Shown here in pieces: positions 1 through 4,800 of a stretch of 5,956 nt of DNA; positions within the stretch are counted from its first letter, which is position 1; each line of letters starts with the position of its first letter. Location of the stretch: the NCBI GenBank assembly GCA_003566335.1, contig PXDR01000081.1:1-5956 (forward strand), given 5' to 3'. The position numbers and the translations under genes are program-made. The notes beneath the pieces were generated by a model. The model saw nothing but the letters and a program-made list of their open reading frames with translations. It did not search any database and was not told the origin of the DNA. Source of the DNA: Cyanobacteria bacterium T3Sed10_344R1. GTDB lineage: Bacteria; Cyanobacteriota; Cyanobacteriia; Phormidesmidales; Phormidesmidaceae.

Positions 1-2136
1 GATCGCAACGGCGTTTTGACCCTATTCAACCAAGCCACCCGGGAATTCTACGGCATTAGCGCAGCCAAACTGCTTCCAGGTCAGTGGGCTAGTCACTTTG
101 ACCTCTACCACGGCGATGGTCAGACCCCGCTGGAGATGGCCGATATTCCTCTATTTCGCGCCTTCAACGGCGAAAAAGTCCGTAATGTAGAAATCGTGGT
201 TGCCCCGAAACAGGGCACGGCTCGCAACTTACTGGTCAGCGGCCAAGCCTTTTTTGACGAGGCCGGAGACAAACAGGGAGCAGTGGTGGTGATGCGAGAC
301 ATCACTGCCCGCAAACAGAATGAACATCTGCTTCAGCAGCAGCAAGCATTCCTCAGCAGCGTATTTGAAGGTTCCGAGCACTGCATCTTTGTCATTGATG
401 TAATTCGCAGTGGCCCCAATGAGCATGAATTTCGCTTTAGCGGCTGGAATCGCGCCACAGAAGAGAACACGGGAGTTCTGCGGGAGCAGGTGCTAGGCAA
501 CACGCCCATCGAAAGTTTTGGGCCTGAATATGGCAGCAGAGTGACTGAGAACTATCGAACCTGCTACCAGGCTAAAACCCCAACTCGTTACGAAGAGACG
601 ACGCCGTTTCAGGGGCAAGAGCTATGGTGGCTGACGACCCTAAATCCGCTGATGGACGCTACGGGCAACATTTACCGGCTGATTGGCACCACAACCAATA
701 TCACCGAACGCAAACAGGCAGAAATACAGCTGCAAGCCTATGCCGACCGCCAGGCGTTGCTCAACCAAGTCACCACTCAAATCCGCCGTTCTCTGAACCT
801 TGAAACCGTCATTGACAATACCCTGAGGGCAATTCAGCAGCAGCTACAGCTCGACTGCTGTGCCTTTGCCTGGTACAGCCCTGAACTTGATCCCCCGACT
901 TGGGAAGTTGTGCAAGAAGTCCGGCTTCCCCATATTCCCAGCATCCTCGGCCCCGTCCCCATGGCTGTGGTGGGGCCAATAGACCACCCCCTGCTGCGGA
1001 ACGGAGTGCTCCAGATCAATCAAGCCGACCACTACTCAGAGCCCATCCACCGAGACTTTTTGCACCAAGCCCAAACCCAGTCAGAGCTGCTGGTGCCAGT
1101 CCAGGCCCAATCTGACCGCATCGGTGTGGTGATCTGCACCAATCAGTCTGAGCATCACTGGAGCGACAGTGAGGTTGTGCTGCTGCTAGCCGTCAGCGAT
1201 CAGTTAGCGATCGCAATCGAACAGGCTAATCTTTACCACCAGAGTTGGCAAAAGAGCCAGGAACTAGAGCAGGCGCTCCAAGAGTTGCAGCAGACCCAGG
1301 TGAAGATGATCCAGGCCGAAAAGATGTCTAGCTTGGGCCAGCTCGTGGCCGGGGTCGCCCATGAAATCAACAACCCGATCAACTTCATCTTTGGCAATCT
1401 TGGTCATGCCCAAGACTATGCCGATAGTCTGCTGCAGATAGTTGAGCTTTACCAAACCCAGTTCCCCGAGCCTGGGGACACGATTGAGCAGGCCCGGGAG
1501 GAGCTAGATCTGGCCTTTGTCACGGCAGATTTGCCCAAGCTGTTGAAGTCAATGAAGGTTGGCACGGAGCGAATTCGCGGGATTGTCTCATCCCTGCGGG
1601 TGTTTTCTCGCATGGACGAGGCCGACATGAAGTCAGTGGATATCCACGAGGGCATCGACAGCACCCTGATGATCTTGCAAAACCGGATTAAGGCTCGGCA
1701 CGACCGGCCCGAAATTGTGGTGCAGCAGCAGTTTGGTGACCTGCCCCAGGTCGAGTGCTATGCCGGTCAGCTCAACCAGGTGTTTATGAATCTGCTCAGC
1801 AATGCGATCGACGCCCTAGAAGATGCCCTGAACCGTCAGCGCATCAGCGAGCCCGTCATCACGATTCGCTCTCGGCTTGATGAACAAGGACAGGCAGAAA
1901 TTGCGATCGCCGACAACGGCCCCGGCATTCCCGAAGCCATCCGCGATTGCATCTTTGACCCCTTCTTCACCACCAAACCCGTCGGCAAAGGCACCGGCAT
2001 GGGCCTCTCGATCAGCTACCAAATCATCGCCGAAAAACACGGTGGCACCTTGGTTTGCCACAGCGACCCCACCGCTGGCGGTAGCAAATTCATCATCACC
2101 ATTCCCCAGCGGCAGCCCACGTCTAGTCGGCAGTGA
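1..2136 (+). CDS. PAS-PAS-GAF sensor histidine kinase, 5' end cut by window edge
   Basis: This is a signal-sensing protein kinase that autophosphorylates a histidine and should pass the phosphate to a response regulator. The frame is open from base 1 and starts inside a PAS motif (D-R-N-G-V-L-T-L-F-N), so the real start lies outside the window and the TTG at 16 is not a start. Counting from base 1, the order is partial PAS (1-103, ending in MRDITARKQ), second PAS (about 117-236, ending in NITERKQ), GAF (about 252-410), coiled coil (411-441), H-box with His454 (VAGVAHEINNP), a long dimerization region to SLRVFSRMDE (531-540), then the ATPase domain with N-box N597/N601, G1 box D638-N-G-P-G, F box FDPFFTTK (652-659) and G2 box GTGMGLS (664-670). 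All kinase motifs are intact. The GAF lacks an obvious bilin-binding Cys-His. No membrane segment or receiver domain is visible, so the protein looks cytoplasmic, although its N-terminus is unseen. The signal and partner regulator are unknown. Confidence 0.97.
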   Translation, partial: DRNGVLTLFNQATREFYGISAAKLLPGQWASHFDLYHGDGQTPLEMADIPLFRAFNGEKVRNVEIVVAPKQGTARNLLVSGQAFFDEAGDKQGAVVVMRDITARKQNEHLLQQQQAFLSSVFEGSEHCIFVIDVIRSGPNEHEFRFSGWNRATEENTGVLREQVLGNTPIESFGPEYGSRVTENYRTCYQAKTPTRYEETTPFQGQELWWLTTLNPLMDATGNIYRLIGTTTNITERKQAEIQLQAYADRQALLNQVTTQIRRSLNLETVIDNTLRAIQQQLQLDCCAFAWYSPELDPPTWEVVQEVRLPHIPSILGPVPMAVVGPIDHPLLRNGVLQINQADHYSEPIHRDFLHQAQTQSELLVPVQAQSDRIGVVICTNQSEHHWSDSEVVLLLAVSDQLAIAIEQANLYHQSWQKSQELEQALQELQQTQVKMIQAEKMSSLGQLVAGVAHEINNPINFIFGNLGHAQDYADSLLQIVELYQTQFPEPGDTIEQAREELDLAFVTADLPKLLKSMKVGTERIRGIVSSLRVFSRMDEADMKSVDIHEGIDSTLMILQNRIKARHDRPEIVVQQQFGDLPQVECYAGQLNQVFMNLLSNAIDALEDALNRQRISEPVITIRSRLDEQGQAEIAIADNGPGIPEAIRDCIFDPFFTTKPVGKGTGMGLSISYQIIAEKHGGTLVCHSDPTAGGSKFIITIPQRQPTSSRQ
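1207..1214. repeat. HIP1 octamer GCGATCGC (one of five)
   Basis: This is a perfect HIP1 palindrome, a highly iterated octamer of many cyanobacterial genomes. Further perfect copies lie at 1903-1910 (kinase gene), 2635-2642 and 2865-2872 (methyltransferase gene), and 3627-3634 (acidic 181-residue protein gene). None was found right of 3634, although the nuclease-like gene there is over 1 kb long. The copies serve here as evidence of host lineage; no local regulatory role is implied. Confidence 0.9.
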
Positions 2137-2462
2137 GGCTAGGGACTGAAAGTGAACGGACTCTACAAGCGCTGCGATTAGCAGCCGGAGAGACGATTGT
2201 CAGAGAGAGGGTTGACTGGACGATGCCGGGTTACCAGCTCCAGGAGCTGCTGCTGGAGATTGGTCGATTGGCAGAGGTCTATCTGGAGCCGAAGTTGGGG
2301 AAGCTGCTGGTAACGGAGATCGCGGATTCAGGGGTTTTGGGCAGTCACCGTGTGCGTGGACTGAGATTGCTCCTCCTTAGCTGCTGTTTATCCAAAGGGA
2401 AGGGGGATGTGGGGGTTTGGATAGGATGGAGTAGGAAGGCTTGTTTCTGCGCCAGGCTTTAG
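2133..2462 (+). CDS. doubtful 109-codon ORF overlapping the kinase stop
   Basis: I do not recognise this frame, and it may not be a gene. Its GTG (2133-2135) overlaps the kinase TGA as GTGA, an arrangement seen in translationally coupled genes; an in-frame ATG also exists at 2223. Residues 31-65 (MPGYQLQELLLEIGRLAEVY onward) could form an amphipathic helix, but the last 35 residues are rich in Leu, Cys, Gly and Trp and look like translated noncoding DNA. No domain, signal peptide or convincing ribosome binding site is visible. It could be a decayed gene fragment or the 3' untranslated region of the kinase mRNA. Otherwise the stretch 2137-2483 holds only the hairpin before the next gene. Confidence 0.2.
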   Translation: MRLGTESERTLQALRLAAGETIVRERVDWTMPGYQLQELLLEIGRLAEVYLEPKLGKLLVTEIADSGVLGSHRVRGLRLLLLSCCLSKGKGDVGVWIGWSRKACFCARL

Positions 2463-2466
2463 CGTT

Positions 2467-2480
2467 CTACTTGGGAGTAG
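2467..2480 (+). promoter_or_regulatory. Ribosome binding site within a small hairpin before the methyltransferase gene
   Basis: The sequence GGGAG at 2473-2477 lies six bases before the ATG at 2484 and is the clearest Shine-Dalgarno match in the window; it supports that start. CTACT (2467-2471) and AGTAG (2476-2480) pair perfectly around the loop TGGG, so part of the site is in the loop and part in the stem. With only five pairs the hairpin is weak. A role in tuning translation is possible but unproven. Confidence 0.5.
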
Positions 2481-2483
2481 CCT

Positions 2484-3200
2484 ATGAATGAACTGGCAGA
2501 GATTAATCGTCGATTGCCCTGGCCGTACTTTTTCCATGGACAGTTGCAGCACCTGCTTCTAGTGTTGGTGCTAGTGCCAGGAGGTGTTGCCTTAGCAGAG
2601 CCGGGGCTGACAGGGGGGAGCTGGCTGGGGGTAGGCGATCGCCAGTGGGTCTACGGGCTGATGGCTGCTGTAGTGATCCAGCAGGTGCTGGTGTGGCTGG
2701 TGTGGCGATTGCAGCTTTGCTTTGGAGCCTTCAGTCGGCTGCTGGGTCGGGCCGATCTAGCAGTTTGGATGGTGATTTTCTTCCCGTTCTTGGTGGCCCG
2801 CGTTGTAATGACTATCGCCGTGGCAACTAGCACACCGAGAACCCTGGAGATGCCAGAGGGGGTGGCGATCGCCCTGGGAACGCTGCTACTGGTGCCTGCG
2901 GTCTACACGATTTGGTCTATCTTTCGCTACTTCGGCTTAGTGCGGGCGGCGGGTGGTGACCACTTTCGCGCCCGCTACTGGACTATACCCCTGGTGAACC
3001 AGGGAGCCTTTCGTTACAGCGGCAACGCCATGTACACCTTTGCCCTGCTGATATTGTGGACTATTGCTGTCTGGGCTCAGTCCCGCGCTGCCCTGGCTCT
3101 GGCTCTGTTTCAGCACGCCTACATCTGGGTTCACCTCTACTGCACCGAAGCGCCTGATCTGGAGGTGCTTTACGGCGCTGCCACCGATGCTAAAGACTAA
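2484..3200 (+). CDS. Membrane methyltransferase of the PEMT/ICMT type
   Basis: This is a 238-residue integral membrane protein, probably an S-adenosylmethionine-dependent methyltransferase of the phospholipid (PEMT) / isoprenylcysteine carboxyl (ICMT) superfamily; the substrate is unknown. Hydrophobic segments lie near residues 21-38, 55-76, 92-114, 126-146 and 181-218, the last probably a helical hairpin. The family signature sits at the C-terminal end: an Arg-containing segment leading to N-x-M-Y (GAFRYSGNAMY, 174-184), then a hydrophobic helix, then H211-A-Y-I-W-V-H and C220-T-E-A-P-D-L-E-V-L-Y-G, whose Glu222 matches the conserved acidic residue near the cofactor site. The usual Arg-His-Pro is replaced by Arg177-Tyr-Ser-Gly-Asn. 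The start is supported by a good ribosome binding site. The gene stands alone: 347 bases separate it from the kinase, and the next gene runs towards it. Two HIP1 sites lie inside, so it fits the host genome. The superfamily call is fairly firm; lipid versus other substrate is open. Confidence 0.8.
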   Translation: MNELAEINRRLPWPYFFHGQLQHLLLVLVLVPGGVALAEPGLTGGSWLGVGDRQWVYGLMAAVVIQQVLVWLVWRLQLCFGAFSRLLGRADLAVWMVIFFPFLVARVVMTIAVATSTPRTLEMPEGVAIALGTLLLVPAVYTIWSIFRYFGLVRAAGGDHFRARYWTIPLVNQGAFRYSGNAMYTFALLILWTIAVWAQSRAALALALFQHAYIWVHLYCTEAPDLEVLYGAATDAKD

Positions 3201-3241
3201 ATCTACCCACAGAGCTAGGACTTACTGCTGTCCCGTGGTAG

Positions 3242-3252
3242 CCCTAAAAGGG
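3242..3252. terminator. Small inverted repeat after the methyltransferase gene, weak terminator candidate
   Basis: CCCT-AAA-AGGG forms a perfect four-pair hairpin 41 bases after the methyltransferase stop. No T-run follows on the plus strand, so it does not meet the pattern of a factor-independent terminator. It may be no more than a local palindrome. Confidence 0.15.
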
Positions 3253-3264
3253 TAAGGACACAAC

Positions 3265-3490
3265 TTGAAAGGTTATGTGCCATTGCTGAGGATCGGATCC
3301 AAGATTAAGGGATTCGTCGGGCCGAGGGTTGATGATGTGGTCATTAGTCGGGATACCCCAAGCGATTCCGGTGGCATGGCCGCCTATCGGTCTTAAGGGA
3401 GCCCTCCGAGGCTAAGCTTCCCCGTCATATCATCACGGGCCTCGGCGCAGCGATTCAGGTTAAGAGCGAAAACCTGAGTAGGCGCTAAAT
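3265..3490 (+). ncRNA. Candidate free-standing structured RNA, possibly HEARO/IscB omega-like
   Basis: This stretch lies between two converging genes, so it cannot be the 5' leader of either, and no credible protein is encoded on either strand. It holds a chain of good stems: 3327-3335 with 3341-3349 (nine pairs including wobbles, loop TGTGG); 3370-3375 with 3379-3384 (loop ATG); 3406-3412 with 3439-3445 (seven perfect pairs) enclosing 3421-3425 with 3435-3439 (the two share base 3439); and 3455-3461 with 3471-3477 (seven perfect pairs, loop AAGAGCGAA), closed further out by AGCG 3449-3452 with CGCT 3483-3486. TTAAGGGA occurs twice (3305-3312, 3393-3400). The last hairpin is followed by an ATG-TCA at 3492 whose frame stops two codons later. 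A long structured RNA ending at a start codon is how HEARO/omega RNA sits before iscB, and such RNAs are frequent in cyanobacteria; this identity is inferred from arrangement and partial memory only. Ends and strand are approximate. Confidence 0.45.
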
Positions 3491-3502
3491 CATGTCATCC
3501 CT

Positions 3503-4048
3503 CTAAACCACAACAGGCAGAACACCCTCTCGTTGCCGAACCAGCAAAATCCCTTTCGCCGTCTCTTCTGCCGCTGTTTGGGCTAGCGCTTGCCAGTCAT
3601 CCTCAGCGAGCACTTTCGCCAGCATGGCGATCGCTTGCGGTCGCACCGTCTTCTGCTGAGGAGCGATCTGCTGGGAATCCTCTGTCAATAGAGCATCCAG
3701 CCAAGTTGCTTGTTCAGGTGTGGGCTGCTGAAGATGCTGAAATAGCCGTCGTTGCGCTTCGATATAGACAGCCTCAAAGCTCAGGCCCAATTCCCAAGAT
3801 TGCAGCCATGCCTTCAGTTCTGGCAACAGAATCGATAGCAGTTGCACCTGTCGTCGCTGTTGCCGAAAGGCGGCTTGAGGCACAGAGGCTAACTGTTCAA
3901 CGTAAGACTTAAGGCCCAGCCCGGCTTCTACCTGCCCGCCGCACTCAGCTTCAATCGCCTCAGTTTCGCTCACCCAGGCTTCATCATCGAGCAAGTCCAG
4001 CAAATTGCCCGTTTTTGCAAGTTGCTGAGCCAAAACCTCGTCATTCAT
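3503..4048 (-). CDS. Uncharacterised acidic helical protein, partner of the GNAT gene
   Basis: I do not recognise a named family. The 181 residues look soluble and almost wholly alpha-helical, without signal peptide or membrane segment. The N-terminal 50 residues are strongly acidic (LLDLLDDEAW at 17-26, followed by several Glu); a Gln-rich middle (RQQRRQVQLL near 62-71) leads to a helix around LSFEAVYIEAQRRLFQHLQQ and to TVRPQAIAMLAKVLAEDDW near 134-152. The chain ends in a hydrophobic LLVRQREGVLPVVV. No catalytic motif is evident. The gene begins nine bases after the GNAT stop on the same strand, so the two are very likely one transcript. The ATG at 4048 is the first usable start but has no clear Shine-Dalgarno; the bases before it (GCAGCCTTC) resemble those before the GNAT start (GCAGCCTCT). 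It carries one HIP1 site. A role as binding partner or substrate of the acetyltransferase is a guess from position. Confidence 0.85.
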   Translation of the reverse strand: MNDEVLAQQLAKTGNLLDLLDDEAWVSETEAIEAECGGQVEAGLGLKSYVEQLASVPQAAFRQQRRQVQLLSILLPELKAWLQSWELGLSFEAVYIEAQRRLFQHLQQPTPEQATWLDALLTEDSQQIAPQQKTVRPQAIAMLAKVLAEDDWQALAQTAAEETAKGILLVRQREGVLPVVV

Positions 4049-4057
4049 GAAGGCTGC

Positions 4058-4603
4058 CTAACGTTGTACTGCCGCGTACTCGAAGTATACCAATCCGTCC
4101 TTCTCAGCGTCGGGGCCGTAGTCGGCCATATTGTTGCGGTGATAAAAAGCTTCAGTTCTGGGTAGTGAATGCAAGCCAACGCGTCCCTCGTATCCGAGTT
4201 CTACGCTGCGCTGCCGGGCTAGCAAGAGGAGTGTCCGGCCAACGCCCGCCAAATAAGGGGGATCTTCGATGGGCCGACGGTTCCATGGTGCAGAGGCCAA
4301 GTACTCCAGATAAACCAGCGGCGATCTCGCTGGGAACCACGAGCGATGCCACTGAGTTTCCAGCAGCATAACGCCCTGCGCCAATGCATCCAGCTCAATG
4401 GCATAGGCTTTGTAGCGGCTACCGTTCACAGCCAAGCGGAGTTTGTAGGCCCAATCCCAACTGATATCGGGTTGTTGAGCTGCTTGGAGGATGGAGCGCC
4501 AAAAGAGATAAATTTGCTCCACATGCACCAGCGTTAGGGCACAGAAGATGGCGGTCACTGTTTCGTTGGGTGGCTTTTGGAGCGAAACAGGGCGGCGGGT
4601 CAT
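4058..4603 (-). CDS. GNAT-family N-acetyltransferase-like protein
   Basis: This 181-residue protein is probably a GNAT acyltransferase that moves an acetyl group from acetyl-CoA to an amine; the substrate is not evident. The fold markers are in the second half: a beta-strand VYLEYLASAPWNR (97-109), the CoA pyrophosphate loop YLAGVGRTLLLLAR (117-130, Gly120 and Gly122 in place of the usual R/Q-x-x-G-x-G/A), a helix to LGYEG, then VGLHSLPRTEAFYHRNNMADYG (142-163), matching the motif B pattern 'xAEAFYxxxGF'. The first 60 residues are less typical. No membrane segment is seen. The ATG at 4603 is the only standard start before an in-frame stop at 4625-4627; no Shine-Dalgarno is visible. It heads a two-gene unit with the acidic protein and is divergent from the nuclease-like gene. 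The family call is good. The Arg normally opening motif A is absent, which may affect CoA binding, so activity is not assured. Confidence 0.88.
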   Translation of the reverse strand: MTRRPVSLQKPPNETVTAIFCALTLVHVEQIYLFWRSILQAAQQPDISWDWAYKLRLAVNGSRYKAYAIELDALAQGVMLLETQWHRSWFPARSPLVYLEYLASAPWNRRPIEDPPYLAGVGRTLLLLARQRSVELGYEGRVGLHSLPRTEAFYHRNNMADYGPDAEKDGLVYFEYAAVQR

Positions 4604-4800
4604 AGAGGCTGCAATGCTGATGCCTCATAGGCTATCAAGGTCTGGTCTAGGCACAGCAGCGGATAACAGAGAAAAAAATCAAGGGGCTAGAGCGATTGAG
4701 TGGGCTAACGAGGTCAGGCAGTCGGCAGTCAGGGTAGGCGCTGTGCCCTGCGAGATAGAGTAGAAAGGGAAAGTCGTACTTTGCTGCCCTTAAACTGCTT
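4604..4800. promoter_or_regulatory. Divergent intergenic region with tandem heptamer and inverted repeat
   Basis: This gap must carry the promoters of the GNAT unit (leftward) and of the nuclease-like gene (rightward). I see no convincing -35/-10 pair on either strand. It contains a tandem heptamer GGCAGTC-GGCAGTC (4717-4730), directly followed by and sharing one base with an inverted repeat CAGGG (4730-4734) / CCCTG (4746-4750), and a run of seven A at about 4672-4678. The repeat cluster lies 50-85 bases before the nuclease-like start, where an operator could sit, but this is positional inference only. Confidence 0.3.

Noticed and set aside
853..1230. Bilin-binding photoreceptor function for the kinase GAF domain.
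   Set aside because: The two Cys near residue 286 lie in an early strand, and the usual chromophore Cys-His context is absent.
1816..2061. Minus-strand frame of 81 codons inside the kinase gene.
   Set aside because: It is antisense to the ATPase domain, whose motifs are all intact on the plus strand.
3265..3396. A 43-codon plus-strand frame from a TTG in the intergenic region.
   Set aside because: It has no ribosome binding site, and the stop-rich surroundings and strong hairpins fit RNA better than protein.
3247..3411. An open minus-strand frame of about 55 codons in the same intergenic region.
   Set aside because: It has no usable start near its beginning and is bounded by TAG codons on both sides; it looks like a chance frame opposite the structured RNA.
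3265..3490. Known housekeeping RNAs (tmRNA, RNase P, SRP RNA) and common riboswitches (TPP, cobalamin) for the structured region.
   Set aside because: None of their signature sequences is present, and a riboswitch makes little sense between the 3' ends of converging genes.
3200..3502. A small non-autonomous transposon (MITE) in the gap.
   Set aside because: No terminal inverted repeats or target duplication were found at the likely ends; the repeated TTAAGGGA is internal and direct.
3706..3912. Plus-strand frame opposite the acidic protein gene.
   Set aside because: It is a shadow of the minus-strand gene, with no ribosome binding site.
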